Source: Shewanella intestini
GTDB lineage: Bacteria; Pseudomonadota; Gammaproteobacteria; Enterobacterales; Shewanellaceae
Assembly: GCF_018221465.1 (NCBI RefSeq)
Contig: NZ_JAAIKR010000014.1
Coordinates: forward strand, 1-64,000
Length of the DNA stretch: 64,000 nt
Reading direction: 5' to 3'
Shown: positions 45,121 through 55,465 of the stretch, one piece after another
Numbering within the stretch: the stretch's first letter is position 1
Layout of the letters: each line of letters begins with the position of its first letter
The notes under the pieces: model-generated
Databases searched by the model: none
Told to the model about the DNA's origin: nothing
The model's input: the letters and a program-made list of their open reading frames with translations, nothing else
Translations under genes and position numbers: made by a program

Positions 45121-45714
45121 ATGAATAGTGCTGATGTAGAGTTTTCGTATTTACTCGGGCAAATCTCGCAGTGTCAACAATGTGGAAGTGCTTTGTCACA
45201 TGGTGCAAGGCCGATTGTGCAAGCTCATCCTCAAGCAAGGATATTGATTGTTGGGCAAGCACCAGGACTCGCGGTTCATCAAACTGGCATCCCCTTTAAT
45301 GATGCCAGTGGCGAACGCTTAAGACAGTGGTTAGCGATTGACAAAGCCAGTTTTTATAATCCTAAAAAAGTGGCCATTGTTCCTATGGGGTTTTGTTATC
45401 CGGGCAAGGGCGTTTCAGGCGATTTGCCACCAAGAAAAGAATGTGCACCATTATGGCATCAGCCATTGTTGGCTTATTTAACGCAAATACAGTTAACGAT
45501 TGTTATCGGGCAGTATGCACTTAAATACCATTTACCCGAAATTCGTTTAGGCTTAACGGATGCGGTGAAAAACTGGCAACAATTTAATGAATCGATTTTG
45601 GTGTTACCGCATCCCAGCCCAAGGAATAATATTTGGTTAGCGAAAAACCCATGGTTTGACGCGCAAGTATTACCGGTATTAAAGCAAAGGGTGAAAGCGG
45701 CACTTGAAAAGTAA
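45121..45714 (+). CDS. Uracil-DNA glycosylase superfamily protein (197 aa)
   Basis: The N-terminal CxxC-type knuckle (CQQCGSAL) is followed by ILIVGQAPGLAVHQTGIPFNDASGERLRQW, the first UDG motif, and the C-terminal LVLPHPSPRNNIWL, the second motif with its histidine. It is related to small UDG-fold proteins found in many gammaproteobacteria. Whether it removes uracil is unproven. Confidence 0.82.
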   Translation: MNSADVEFSYLLGQISQCQQCGSALSHGARPIVQAHPQARILIVGQAPGLAVHQTGIPFNDASGERLRQWLAIDKASFYNPKKVAIVPMGFCYPGKGVSGDLPPRKECAPLWHQPLLAYLTQIQLTIVIGQYALKYHLPEIRLGLTDAVKNWQQFNESILVLPHPSPRNNIWLAKNPWFDAQVLPVLKQRVKAALEK

Positions 45715-45775
45715 GCATGTGGAACATTGAACTTCGTTAAAAATAATCTCAGGGTTATACTTTAATTGACAGCAT

Positions 45776-45815
45776 GAAACACCTAATCGCGTTAACGATT
45801 AGGTGTTATTTTATA
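45776..45815 (+). terminator. Terminator after the UDG-like gene
   Basis: A perfect 12-bp stem (45778-45789 with 45796-45807) around a 6-base loop is followed by TTATTTTAT. It separates the convergent UDG-like gene and galE. Confidence 0.85.
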
Positions 45816-45861
45816 GTATTGTCAGTAGTTAATATGACAAATTAGTTATGTGTTTTAGGGT

Positions 45862-46884
45862 TTATTCATAACCATTAGGGTTAGCAGATTGCCATCGCCA
45901 AGTATCTTTCATCATGGTGGTTAAGTCGCGTTTTGCTTGCCAGTGTAACGCTTTGTTAGCTTTGCTAGCATCAGCCCAAAAAGCGGGTAAATCCCCAGCT
46001 CGTCTTGGCGACACTTCAAATGGAATCGTTATGTCAGTTGCCTTTTCAAATGCACTGACAATTTCAAATACTGATGTGCCAGTACCGGTGCCAAGATTAA
46101 ATGCCTCTACACCATAAAAGTCTGGATTATTATTAAGCCACTGTAACGCCGCCACATGACCTTCAGCTAAATCCATGACATGCAAGTAATCACGTAAACA
46201 ACTGCCATCATGAGTTGGGTAGTCATCGCCAAAAATAGTGAGTTTTTCTCTTTTACCAACAGCAACTTGGGCAACAAAGGGCAGTAAATTATTTGGAATG
46301 CCTTTGGGATCTTCGCCTATTTGGCCACTTTCATGTGCGCCAATAGGGTTAAAGTAACGCAGCGACACACCTTTAAAACTTGGCATTGCTATCGCAAAAT
46401 CATTCATTATGCGCTCTACCATTACTTTAGTTGCGCCATATGGACTTGATGGCGAACCAAGCTTATAGCTTTCAACGTAAGGGGCCTGATTCTCTTCACC
46501 GTAAACGGTGGCCGAAGAGCTGAAAATAAACTTTTCGATCTGATTTTCAGCCATTATCTCCAGTAATGATAACGATCCTGAGACATTATTTTGAAAATAT
46601 TGAAGAGGAATTTGACTTGACTCGCCCACCGCTTTTAAGGCAGCAAAGTGGATAACGCTATCAATCTTGTGTTGTTTGAACGTACTTGAAAGTAACGTTT
46701 TGTCGTTCACATCACCTTGAATGAATGTGACTGTCTTGCCGGTTAATGCTTCAACCCGTTTTAATGATTGCTCACTAGCATTGCATAAGTTGTCATACAC
46801 GATGACCTGATAACCTTCTGTCAGTAAACTTAAAACGGTGTGTGACCCAATATAGCCTGCGCCGCCGGTGACAAGAACATTCAT
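45862..46884 (-). CDS. galE: UDP-glucose 4-epimerase
   Basis: 340 residues. The NAD site is VTGGAGYIGSHT, the catalytic pair is SSATVYG plus YGATK, and FNLGTGTGTSVFE follows the family. It interconverts UDP-glucose and UDP-galactose for envelope sugars. It is not in a gal operon here. Confidence 0.95.
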   Translation of the reverse strand: MNVLVTGGAGYIGSHTVLSLLTEGYQVIVYDNLCNASEQSLKRVEALTGKTVTFIQGDVNDKTLLSSTFKQHKIDSVIHFAALKAVGESSQIPLQYFQNNVSGSLSLLEIMAENQIEKFIFSSSATVYGEENQAPYVESYKLGSPSSPYGATKVMVERIMNDFAIAMPSFKGVSLRYFNPIGAHESGQIGEDPKGIPNNLLPFVAQVAVGKREKLTIFGDDYPTHDGSCLRDYLHVMDLAEGHVAALQWLNNNPDFYGVEAFNLGTGTGTSVFEIVSAFEKATDITIPFEVSPRRAGDLPAFWADASKANKALHWQAKRDLTTMMKDTWRWQSANPNGYE

Positions 46885-47406
46885 TGTTAATCCCTTTATT
46901 TTACTAAATTTATCTTTAATCTCGTAATTATAAGCCTTATGGTTATCCCTGCAATCGAAACCCCGTAATGATGTTTGATTGGTATCGATTAAAGTGAATT
47001 TGTCATTTAAAAGTGAAGTGCCTATTGAACAAATTACGCTTAATTTACTGCGATTAACATTTTAGTTAATTTATACATTGATTGTATTGTTAACGCTAAG
47101 CAATGTGTCTTGATGCTAAATGAGAATAAGGCGATAACCTTGAGTGAATAATGTTATTCATGGCGATAGAAGTTGGCGTGACAGTAAACTGTGACTTGCA
47201 TCATAAGTCTTCTTGCTGTTTTCAGTTTCGGTTCAGATGTCTAAGTTAATATCTTACCCGTTGTCACCAATAATGTTTTAGCCAAACAAGAGTTAGTTAT
47301 TTTTGCTCTTAAGCAAATTAAATGACCCAATAAAGTATGTTTGTTGCTTTATGGCGGTTAAATCATTACCGACAATTATTTGTACATAGCACGACCATTC
47401 CCTTCC
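46885..47406. other. Gene-free stretch upstream of galE
   Basis: No protein gene is supported. It runs into a strong rightward terminator (47407-47441) with no rightward gene before it, so it may contain a small RNA. Confidence 0.4.
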
Positions 47407-47441
47407 AGCGAAAACCCGAGTTTTGGGTTTTCGCTTTTTTC
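47407..47441 (+). terminator. Orphan intrinsic terminator (rightward)
   Basis: GCGAAAACCC, a 7-base loop, GGGTTTTCGC and six T. The nearest rightward gene ends about 1.7 kb earlier and has its own terminator. Confidence 0.85.
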
Positions 47442-47481
47442 TTTATTAAGTTTACCTACCTACTTAGTTGGCAGCCGAACA

Positions 47482-48201
47482 CTAACTCAATTTTATCGCA
47501 CGATAAGCATCAATTATTTTACTCACATTATTACGCTTTCCTTGTTGTAATCGTTGATAATGCAATAATGTTTTAGCTAAATAACGTGTGGCCACTTCTG
47601 TTGATGTTTGCTGCCACATATTCTCACCTACTGCAGAAACGTCTATTAAATTGACCGATGATGGATTGTGTAAGTTTCCACGGTGAAGACTGATGAGTAA
47701 CAGCTCATAAAAGCGGCCATTTTCTTCAATTAATGCTTCTTGATATAAGCGGCAATCAAGCTCGATTATTGTTTGGCGTAAACTAAAGCTGTTATTAACA
47801 GGGCAAAGTAAAAAATCGATACAGATTTTAGGATGTAACTGTGCTATTGCTTTAATAAAGCTGAGCATTAAATCTGCGCCGACACCAGCAATTATGACAA
47901 GTTGTTGTGCCTGAGTTTTGGTATCACATTGGCTCGTATTTCGTTCAAAGCGCGCAAGGGGAAGGGCGGCAGTATCAATACAATGCGTAGACCAATTTGC
48001 TGATGGATGAAATTGTTGCAGTTTAGCATTAACGCTTGCCATGAGGGTTGGCACAATGTCGACGAAATGGATGTGCGGCGCAACTTGATGATCGATCAAG
48101 GCTGAACCTAACAGTCCGTGGTCACAACAACAATCCCAGATGTGTTGGTAACCACGTGGGGTCATGGAGAGAATTTTTTGAAGGCGTTTACTGAGTTTCA
48201 A
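47482..48201 (-). CDS. TrmK-like tRNA (adenine-N1)-methyltransferase
   Basis: 239 residues. The SAM-binding motif is WDCCCDHGLLGSAL near residue 22, after the family start KLSKRLQKILSM. VIIAGVGADLML is a later core strand and LLCPVNNSFSLRQ matches the TrmK region LQPN. TrmK makes m1A22 in tRNA in Bacillus; the substrate here is inferred. Confidence 0.8.
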   Translation of the reverse strand: MKLSKRLQKILSMTPRGYQHIWDCCCDHGLLGSALIDHQVAPHIHFVDIVPTLMASVNAKLQQFHPSANWSTHCIDTAALPLARFERNTSQCDTKTQAQQLVIIAGVGADLMLSFIKAIAQLHPKICIDFLLCPVNNSFSLRQTIIELDCRLYQEALIEENGRFYELLLISLHRGNLHNPSSVNLIDVSAVGENMWQQTSTEVATRYLAKTLLHYQRLQQGKRNNVSKIIDAYRAIKLS

Positions 48202-49064
48202 GTGGATATCCGAGCCAATAGAGATTCTTGGCTCGCATTGTAATTGCAGCTTATCTCAGAACACAGCATGGTGAGTGAAATATGGGCGTTTAGTGCTAAA
48301 TAATACTAGGCGTTGATACCACTATGGTTGTTAGCCATTATGCTCTTTATATAAGTCGGGTAAAAAAACGGGCTAAATGATGCATTTCTTCTAAACAATG
48401 ACTGAAAAAATCTGTCGCCATGTGATTTTTTAATCATTGTGCGCATCCTTTAGTATGTAATAAAGGCATAAAATTTTTCCGAAAACGGGCCGTTTAAGGT
48501 TGGCATTGCCCATCCCAAATGCACGTTTCATTGCACCACCTTGCACTGCAGGCTCAATTAAATGCGTTAATCATCGCAGGGATTACATCAGCCATTGGCG
48601 TGATGCGTGTGATTAGCTCTTTGCCTGAGTATTACAAATCATCTGTTATTCAAACGGCGAGCATTTTTCAAAGATTTGTCTAGGTTGGCTATAAATGGAA
48701 ACGCTTATTGCGCAAATATGACCAAAAACAAGACGTATATTGATGCGTGCAATGGCGGCATATCGAGTCGGTATGTTGATAATTCGCTTAGCAACATACC
48801 CATGGTTCAAATTTAACTAATGATATATGTGAACATCATAGTTCAACTCTTAACGGCTTACTTCATCGTGAGTTAGTTCATATAATACGCTAAATAGGTA
48901 AAGTGATGTCACATACACCTACATGCTGGTACAGGGCTAAGAACAGCGCAAACAGTTATGCTGACAAGGCAAAAATATCCTGCTTAAGGTAACAATTGCA
49001 GCCACGAGTCAAGTCACTCAATGGCCTCATGTTCAGCAGTGTAACGGTGTAATATTTGCTAAGG
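48202..49064. other. Gene-free stretch with possible decayed coding remnants
   Basis: No intact gene is seen. On the reverse strand around 48465-48625, two frames separated by a shift and stops read protein-like text (ELITRITPMADVIPAM, then EPAVQGGAMKRAFGMGNANL). This may be a dead gene. I could not identify it. Confidence 0.3.
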
Positions 49065-49565
49065 TTATTTACCCCAAGGGTTCGTTGGATCCTGTGATGC
49101 TTTTTTGCGGTTTTTATTCGCAATTCTGTTTTGAGCATAACTGTCTTGCGCGCGTGGCTTATCTTTACCGTATTGCGGTTTAGATCGATTGTTCTTTTTC
49201 ATATCTTGATAATCTGCAGCGGCTTTTTCACGCATTTGGGCCACTAACTCAACCGTTAATGGCTCAGGTTTTCTTGGGAGGATCCCTTCAGCAAAACCGC
49301 GTTCACGCGGTTTTAATTCAAATTGCGTTGCGCTGCCCTTTGGCATACGTTTAAAGCGATACAAGTAAAAGCTTTCAACACGTTCACGTGCCCATTCCGT
49401 TTTTTTCAAAAACTTCAAACATGCAGGCATGCTTGGGTTGAGGTTAAAGCATTCTAGACGCAGCGCAGCATATAATACTTTCCAGTCATAAAATTCGACC
49501 AGTTCAGTGACCATTTTTTCGAGCCCTAAACCGTGTAAAGGGTTATTTTGTTGCTGTTCTATCAT
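49065..49565 (-). CDS. VF530-family (DUF2132) protein, longer paralogue (166 aa)
   Basis: Start at ATG 49565. The N-terminal 75 residues match the family: NNPLHGLGLEKMVTELV, FYDWKVLYAALRLECFNLNPSMPACLKFLKKTEWARERVE. A basic, polar tail (KPRERGFAEG, KAAADYQDMKKNN, ANKNRKKASQDP) ends WGK. The basic tail suits nucleic-acid contact. It is the second member of this family in the window, after 2548-2859. Confidence 0.82.
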   Translation of the reverse strand: MIEQQQNNPLHGLGLEKMVTELVEFYDWKVLYAALRLECFNLNPSMPACLKFLKKTEWARERVESFYLYRFKRMPKGSATQFELKPRERGFAEGILPRKPEPLTVELVAQMREKAAADYQDMKKNNRSKPQYGKDKPRAQDSYAQNRIANKNRKKASQDPTNPWGK

Positions 49566-49770
49566 GCTAAGTACCAACTAAGTATTCAAATAAAGGCCGC
49601 AACCATTTTCTATGACTAGCCAATAGAGAGTCAGAAAAGCTTGCAGATGCTATGACGCAATAATAACAATAAATTGCCACAGACACCCTTAATTAAATCT
49701 CACTACGGTGTTATTTGTGCAGTGCTTGATTCATATCTGCTCACTGGCAAGGTAAAACTGATTGTAACTG

Positions 49771-50775
49771 TTATTTAAATTGCCCTTTACCTGGCAGTTG
49801 AGTTTGTATTTGGTATAGCCCTTTCGCGGTTGTGATCAGTAAGGTTTTGCCATCTTGGCCACCAAAAGCAACATTGGTGACATTCACTTTCAGATCTAGT
49901 GTATCGAGACGCTCAGATTGGGGATTAAAAATGTGGATTTTACCGCTTGAGTGACTGGTCGCATATAAGTTACCCGCACAATCTATTGCCATGCCATCAG
50001 GGGAGTTTATTGTCATCGTTGAAATGGCCTGACCAACTTGACCTTGTTTGTTAACTGAAAATAAGTGGATGGTATTACTGGCATCGCCCACATACAGCAC
50101 GCTTTCATCAACTGATAATGCAATGCCATTAGGTTTAATTAACGTGTGGCTGACAAGGGACAAATCACCATCGGCAGTTAATCTGTACACGCCAGTAAAT
50201 GGAAGTTGTGCCTTGCGGTTACCTAACTGCCAATCTGGATCGGTAAAATAGATACTGCCGTTGCTATGCATAATTAAGTCATTGGGAGAATTAAATTTCG
50301 CATTTTTATAATGTGACACTAGCTGTTGCGGTGAATGTTGTGCATCATTCAAACTGATTTTCGTTAACCCACGTGAATAGTGGTTCATGGTAAACAAGTT
50401 ACCCTTATGGGCTAATAAACCATTACTGCCACTGTTGGCGACAAACAATTTCGGACTTTCGTGCGGTGTATAACGGTAAATATTGGCTTCTGGCCCGTGC
50501 GCTTGAGGTCCGTTTATATTCATTTCTGAGAAAAAGAAACTCTGCTCGGTTGATGACCATGTCGGGCCTTCAAGAAACATAAATTCATCGCTAATAAGGT
50601 GTAAACTTTGCTTATTAAACGTGGGGGAGTGGCTGGTATCGCAAACTGGTACGGCAATGATTTTATTGTTAGCAAAACTGACAGGGGCAAGCATAAGGTT
50701 AAGCACCAAAGCCGTTACAAGAGAAACGTTGTTAATGCGATAACCATGATACCAATACTCAATGGTGATATTCAT
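49771..50775 (-). CDS. Secreted SMP-30/gluconolactonase-family protein (334 aa)
   Basis: Start at ATG 50775, 6 bp after AGGAG. The signal peptide ends near APVSFA (about residue 35). The six-bladed propeller motifs are EGPTWSSTEQSFFFSEM, FNSPNDLIMHSNGSIYFTDPDW, PNGIALSVDESVLYVGD and SPDGMAIDCAGNLYAT, giving the E, N and D metal ligands. It probably acts as a periplasmic sugar lactonase. The nearby xylose genes make a xylonolactone-like substrate possible, but that is inference. Confidence 0.85.
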   Translation of the reverse strand: MNITIEYWYHGYRINNVSLVTALVLNLMLAPVSFANNKIIAVPVCDTSHSPTFNKQSLHLISDEFMFLEGPTWSSTEQSFFFSEMNINGPQAHGPEANIYRYTPHESPKLFVANSGSNGLLAHKGNLFTMNHYSRGLTKISLNDAQHSPQQLVSHYKNAKFNSPNDLIMHSNGSIYFTDPDWQLGNRKAQLPFTGVYRLTADGDLSLVSHTLIKPNGIALSVDESVLYVGDASNTIHLFSVNKQGQVGQAISTMTINSPDGMAIDCAGNLYATSHSSGKIHIFNPQSERLDTLDLKVNVTNVAFGGQDGKTLLITTAKGLYQIQTQLPGKGQFK

Positions 50776-51171
50776 GCTGCTCCTAAGTATTAAGTGCCAA
50801 TCAAAGCTAGTGATATCGAATATCAACTGCCGACAACTAAACACGCTTTATTGCGTGTTTAGTTTAGCTAATGCAATGATCTTTTATATTGTCACTTATT
50901 GTTAACAGCTTTAATATTTATAGCAAGTGAGTTATATAGGATTTCACCGCAACTGGTGTAAGCGGCTAATTAAGGGCATTTGAGTATGCAGTTAAATTTC
51001 CAGTTAGGAAAATTTTACATGCTTTCATCACGTAAACTAAACGAGCTACACGTCGAAGTTGATAGTTGACGTTGTGTATTTAGAGTGCTGAATTAAGAGA
51101 ATTGAGCAGTATTGGATACTTTGATGGTTAAGATGCTGACAGCTCGAAACAGTGAATGGTATTGCGGTAAT
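50776..51171. other. Gene-free stretch between the SMP-30-like gene and xylA
   Basis: No gene is seen. It should contain the promoter of the SMP-30-like gene. No operator like those at 54154 and 54368 is visible here. Confidence 0.5.
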
Positions 51172-51203
51172 AAAAAAGCCAAATCTAATTGATTTGGCTT
51201 TTT
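51172..51203 (-). terminator. Terminator of the xylBA operon
   Basis: A perfect 13-bp stem (51173-51185 with 51191-51203) around TAATT, with a T run on the reverse strand. Confidence 0.9.
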
Positions 51204-51256
51204 AGACTAAACGGCTTCGTAGTTATCATCGATACAAAAAGTGAGTAACGATAAGC

Positions 51257-52576
51257 TTAAACGTAACGGTTAACGATATTTTCTAGCATTTCTTGACGAC
51301 CAGATACAGAAACAGGGTTAGTATCTTCAGCAAGTACCATTTGTGACAAGCTTTCTAAACTGTGTTTGCCATCAAAGATATCTTTACCTAAGCCTTGTTT
51401 CCAACCAGCATAACGTGCGTCAACAAAATCAGCTAATGGGGCATCTTCAATCAGTTTTGCCGCATTCAATAAGGATTTTGCCATGGTGTCCATACCGCCA
51501 ATATGGCCATGGAAAATATCATCACGTTCACAAGATTGGCGACGCATTTTGGTGTCAAAATTCAAACCACCAGTTTTAAATCCACCTGATTTTAGAATTT
51601 CGTACATCACTAAAGTGCATTCTGCCACATCGTTTGGATACTGATCGGTATCCCAACCGTTTTGCATATCACCACGGTTAGCATCAATACTGCCCATAAT
51701 GCCTTCTGCACACGCGACAGCAATTTCATGATGGAAGCTATGGCCTGCTAATGTTGCATGGTTGCCTTCAATATTGACTTTTACTTCGTCTTGTAAGCCG
51801 TGCTTATGTAAAAAACCGGCAACGGTTGCAGTATCATAGTCGTATTGATGTTTAGTTGGCTCTTGTGGTTTTGGCTCAATTAATAATGTGCCTTTAAAGC
51901 CAATTTTATGTTTATGCTCAACAACCATTTTTAAGAAACGGGCATATTGCTCACTTTCTTGACGAAGGTCAGTATTAAGTAATGAGTCATAACCTTCACG
52001 GCCACCCCAAAGTACATAGTTTTGACCGCCTAAACGGTGAGTCACTTCCATTGCGTGTTTAACTTGTGCAGCGCCATAAGCAAAGACTTCCGGGTTAGGG
52101 TTAGTTGCGCCGCCTGCTGAGAAACGTTTATTTGAAAATAGGTTCGCAGTGCCCCAAAGTAGCTGCACACCGGTACGCGCCATTTCAGCTTCTAAGATAT
52201 CAGCCATGTGGTTAACATTGGCGTGACTCTCTTTTAATGTTGCGCCTTCTGGCGCAATATCGGTGTCGTGAAAACAAAAATATGGCACGCCCAATTTTTC
52301 AAAAAACTCAAATGCGGCTTTGGCTTTTTGCTCAGCCAATGCCAGCTGATCACCAACAGGTTGAATCCACGGTCTATCAAAAGTGCCTTCGCCAAAAATA
52401 TCAAAGCCAGTCGAGCAGAAGTTGTGCCAGTAACAGGCCGCAAAACGTAAATGCTCTTTCATTGTTTTACCTAAAACAATGCGGTTTTCATCATAGTAAC
52501 GAAAAGCAAAAGGATTGGTAGACTCAGCGCCTTCGAATTTGATTTTTTGTACATTTGGGAAAAACTGTTCGCTCAT
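51257..52576 (-). CDS. xylA: Xylose isomerase
   Basis: 439 residues from ATG 52576, which has GGAG 6 bp upstream. Catalytic and metal motifs are present: [61 protein letters not shown] and DANRGD. It converts xylose to xylulose. It is the second gene of the leftward xylB-xylA operon. Confidence 0.96.
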   Translation of the reverse strand: MSEQFFPNVQKIKFEGAESTNPFAFRYYDENRIVLGKTMKEHLRFAACYWHNFCSTGFDIFGEGTFDRPWIQPVGDQLALAEQKAKAAFEFFEKLGVPYFCFHDTDIAPEGATLKESHANVNHMADILEAEMARTGVQLLWGTANLFSNKRFSAGGATNPNPEVFAYGAAQVKHAMEVTHRLGGQNYVLWGGREGYDSLLNTDLRQESEQYARFLKMVVEHKHKIGFKGTLLIEPKPQEPTKHQYDYDTATVAGFLHKHGLQDEVKVNIEGNHATLAGHSFHHEIAVACAEGIMGSIDANRGDMQNGWDTDQYPNDVAECTLVMYEILKSGGFKTGGLNFDTKMRRQSCERDDIFHGHIGGMDTMAKSLLNAAKLIEDAPLADFVDARYAGWKQGLGKDIFDGKHSLESLSQMVLAEDTNPVSVSGRQEMLENIVNRYV

Positions 52577-52625
52577 GGGAGACTCCATTTGAAGCTAACT
52601 GATAACATTTAACATGGTGCAGTGA

Positions 52626-54083
52626 TTAAAACTGCGATTTAAGCGCCTGATATAAGGCTGTAAATTTTTTATATTGCTGTTGGTAATAGCGATGCATTTG
52701 AGTGTCAACTTCAATGCTGAATTTGTGAGTACCCGCAATGCAAACCGCGTTAGGGTGGAGTTTGTTCACGCCAATACGTGCCAGCCTTGCCGCGCCATAA
52801 GCTGGGCCAACTTCACCGCCTTCACAGTAATCTAGTGGGCGATTTAACACGCTAGCTAAAATTTTGCCCCAAAGAGGGCTTTTAGCACCACCGCCTATCA
52901 CCGACACTTGGTCAATCACTGTGCCGGCATCGAGCAAGGCTTGTTGACCGTCAGCAAAGGCAAAAGCCACACCTTCTAATACTGCGCGGCCAAGCGTAGC
53001 GGCATCGGTATTATGGTCTAGGCCAAAAAAGACCCCTTTGGCGTCTGGGTTATTATGGGGGGTGCGTTCGCCTGTCAGATACGGCAAAAATAGCACTTCA
53101 CAAGGTTGACTAAAATCGAGCTTCTCAACAGCGGCAATCAAGTTCGCTTCGGTGTCAAAGCCGACCAATTTGGTCACCCAAGACAAACAGCTTGCCGCAC
53201 TTAATACCACCGACATTTGGTGCCAAGTGTCATTAATGCAATGGCAAAAAGTGTGCACTGCGTTATCAGGGTTAGGTAAGTAACTTTCATTGGCAACAAA
53301 ATACACCCCGGATGTCCCTAAAGACAAAAAGGCTTGTCGAGGATTAATGACGCCAATACCAGCAGCGCCTGCGGCGTTATCTCCGCCACCGGCTACAACG
53401 GGAACACTTTGCATTCCCCAGCGCTGGGCAATATTAGGCAAAAGTTGCCCTGTAATATCTGTGCCCTCATATAATGCAGGCATGTGTGATTCGGTTAATG
53501 ACGTTGCTGCTAACATTGCACTTGACCAACAGCGATTTTTTACATCTAACCATAATGTGCCGGCAGAATCCGACATGTCAGAAGCACAGTCACCAGTCAT
53601 CAATAAGCGTAAATAATCTTTCGGTAATAAGACTTTGGCTACTCGGTTGAAATTATCGGGTTCGTGTTCTTTTACCCATAGTAATTTAGGTGCGGTAAAT
53701 CCAGGCATCGCAATGTTGCCGGTAATATTACGGCTATTTGGTTCGTTTTGTTCAAGCGTTTTGCATTGCGGCGCACTGCGACCGTCATTCCATAATATGG
53801 CCGGACGAATAACCTTGTTTTGGCTATCTAACAAGGTTGCACCGTGCATTTGACCAGATAAACCAATCCCTTGGACTTGAGCTAATAACTCAGGATGTTG
53901 GGATTTTATATCGTCAATGGCGTCACAAGTGGCTTGCCACCAATCTTGTGGATTTTGCTCAGACCATAAAGGGAAGGGGCGAGATACGCTCAACGCTGAG
54001 CTTGCTTGGGCCAGCAAGGTATCTTGATTGTCTAAAATGATCACTTTGACACCTGATGTGCCTAAATCGATTCCAAGAAACAT
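52626..54083 (-). CDS. xylB: Xylulokinase
   Basis: 485 residues of the FGGY family: FLGIDLGTSGVKVIILD, GQMHGATLLD (catalytic region), AGGGDNAAGAAGIG and VIGGGAKSPLWGKI. It phosphorylates xylulose to xylulose-5-phosphate, which enters the pentose-phosphate pathway. It is followed by xylA after 49 bp. Confidence 0.96.
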   Translation of the reverse strand: MFLGIDLGTSGVKVIILDNQDTLLAQASSALSVSRPFPLWSEQNPQDWWQATCDAIDDIKSQHPELLAQVQGIGLSGQMHGATLLDSQNKVIRPAILWNDGRSAPQCKTLEQNEPNSRNITGNIAMPGFTAPKLLWVKEHEPDNFNRVAKVLLPKDYLRLLMTGDCASDMSDSAGTLWLDVKNRCWSSAMLAATSLTESHMPALYEGTDITGQLLPNIAQRWGMQSVPVVAGGGDNAAGAAGIGVINPRQAFLSLGTSGVYFVANESYLPNPDNAVHTFCHCINDTWHQMSVVLSAASCLSWVTKLVGFDTEANLIAAVEKLDFSQPCEVLFLPYLTGERTPHNNPDAKGVFFGLDHNTDAATLGRAVLEGVAFAFADGQQALLDAGTVIDQVSVIGGGAKSPLWGKILASVLNRPLDYCEGGEVGPAYGAARLARIGVNKLHPNAVCIAGTHKFSIEVDTQMHRYYQQQYKKFTALYQALKSQF

Positions 54084-54153
54084 AAAGTAAGTCCACCTGC
54101 CATATAACCATTCATTGAAATTGAACTACCGATTAAGGTAGGAATTGTTATTT

Positions 54154-54167
54154 TGTTAGCGCTAACA
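54154..54167. promoter_or_regulatory. LacI-family operator before xylB
   Basis: TGTTAGCGCTAACA is a perfect 14-bp palindrome with the central CG typical of LacI-family operators, 71 bp upstream of xylB. It is probably bound by the regulator encoded at 54443. Confidence 0.75.
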
Positions 54168-54367
54168 TTTTGGGTGGAGATTAGCATTTAGATTGTTTTG
54201 TTACAAGGATAGAAGTCGATCAAATTACGTTTTTAATAACAATGGCAATACGACTAAAAAGAGGTCAATAAAGCTGTACTATGTAAGTGTTGACATTATT
54301 TTCAAGTGTAACAATGTACTACAAGCATATTGATCCCCGTTGCATATTAGTTACAATATTCATCATA

Positions 54368-54381
54368 GGTTAGCGTTAACA
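54368..54381. promoter_or_regulatory. Second LacI-family operator before the regulator gene
   Basis: GGTTAGCGTTAACA matches the first site at 12 of 14 bases and lies 62 bp before the regulator start. This suggests autoregulation. Confidence 0.65.
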
Positions 54382-54442
54382 AAAATGTGTTTGATTTTGC
54401 GAACGCGCAGACGAATAATTTTGTGATCATGATAGGAAAATA

Positions 54443-55465
54443 ATGGTAGATCCAAAAAGGGCACGTTTAAAAGATGTCGCTCAACGCGCTGGCGTATCGA
54501 TGATGACCGTCTCAAGAGTACTGAATCAAGACGACAAGGTGAGTGCTAAAACCCGGGAAAAGGTGTTGTCTATTGCCAACAGTATGGGATATCGCCCCAA
54601 TGTGTCAGCACGCAGATTAGCCAGTAATAAGTCGTTTTTTATTGGTTTACTGTATGACAACCCCTCGCAAGCTTATATCAGCCAGTTCTTATTGAGCGCA
54701 TTACATAGTTGTCGCAGCAAAGGGTATCACTTGATTGTTGAGAAGGCAGATGATGACATTGAAAATACCTTGATATCCATCAAGCAGCTAATTGATGAAA
54801 CCCAAATGGATGGGATGATTTTATTACCACCAGTTTGCGATGATAAAGCGATTTTATCGTACTTAAAGCAAGTGAACATGCCTTTTGTCAGAATTGCCCC
54901 AGACAGTGATTTAACCTTATCGCCTTATATTTGTATGGATGATTACCAAGCCGCCTTTGATGTTACTGAGCAGCTTATTCAAGCAGGGCATAGCAGAATT
55001 GCCCATATTATTGGTGATTTAAAGCAAGGTGTGAGTCGGCTTCGATACCAAGGGTTTCTCGATGCGCTGCGTTCTAATCAAATCACCGTTGCGCCTGAAT
55101 ATATTATAAATGGCAGTTTTACTTATCAATCAGGCATGCAAGCAAGCGCTGCATTACTTGACTTACCTCTGCGGCCAACGGCTATTTTTGCCGCTAATGA
55201 CGAGATGGCCGCAGCAGCTATTTCTGTAGCGCAAAGCCGGGGGCTAAATGTGCCAAACGATGTCGCCGTTGTGGGCTTTGATGATACGCAACTGGCCACA
55301 ATTGTATGGCCACATATCACCACAGTGAAGCAGCCCATTGATGACATGGCACATGTGGCGATATCGGTGTTAACTGCTGATGAGCCCTATGATGGCACTC
55401 ACAGTCAGGCCAGGCATGTTTTAGATTTTGAAATCGTCCATCGTGGCTCTTCATTGACGAAATGA
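54443..55465 (+). CDS. LacI-family regulator, probable xylose-responsive (XylR-like)
   Basis: 340 residues. The N-terminal helix-turn-helix with hinge is ARLKDVAQRAGVSMMTVSRVLNQ...YRPNVSARRLAS; the periplasmic-binding-protein-like effector domain includes PTAIFAANDEMAAAA and DVAVVGFDDTQLATIVWPHITTV. Start ATG follows AGGAAA. It diverges from xylB, with two matching palindromes between them, so it is likely the repressor of xylBA and itself. Xylose as the inducer is inferred from context. Confidence 0.87.
   Translation: MVDPKRARLKDVAQRAGVSMMTVSRVLNQDDKVSAKTREKVLSIANSMGYRPNVSARRLASNKSFFIGLLYDNPSQAYISQFLLSALHSCRSKGYHLIVEKADDDIENTLISIKQLIDETQMDGMILLPPVCDDKAILSYLKQVNMPFVRIAPDSDLTLSPYICMDDYQAAFDVTEQLIQAGHSRIAHIIGDLKQGVSRLRYQGFLDALRSNQITVAPEYIINGSFTYQSGMQASAALLDLPLRPTAIFAANDEMAAAAISVAQSRGLNVPNDVAVVGFDDTQLATIVWPHITTVKQPIDDMAHVAISVLTADEPYDGTHSQARHVLDFEIVHRGSSLTK

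Noticed and set aside
47337-47576. 79-residue forward ORF
   Set aside because: It runs through a strong terminator hairpin and into the reverse-strand trmK-like gene; no ribosome-binding site.
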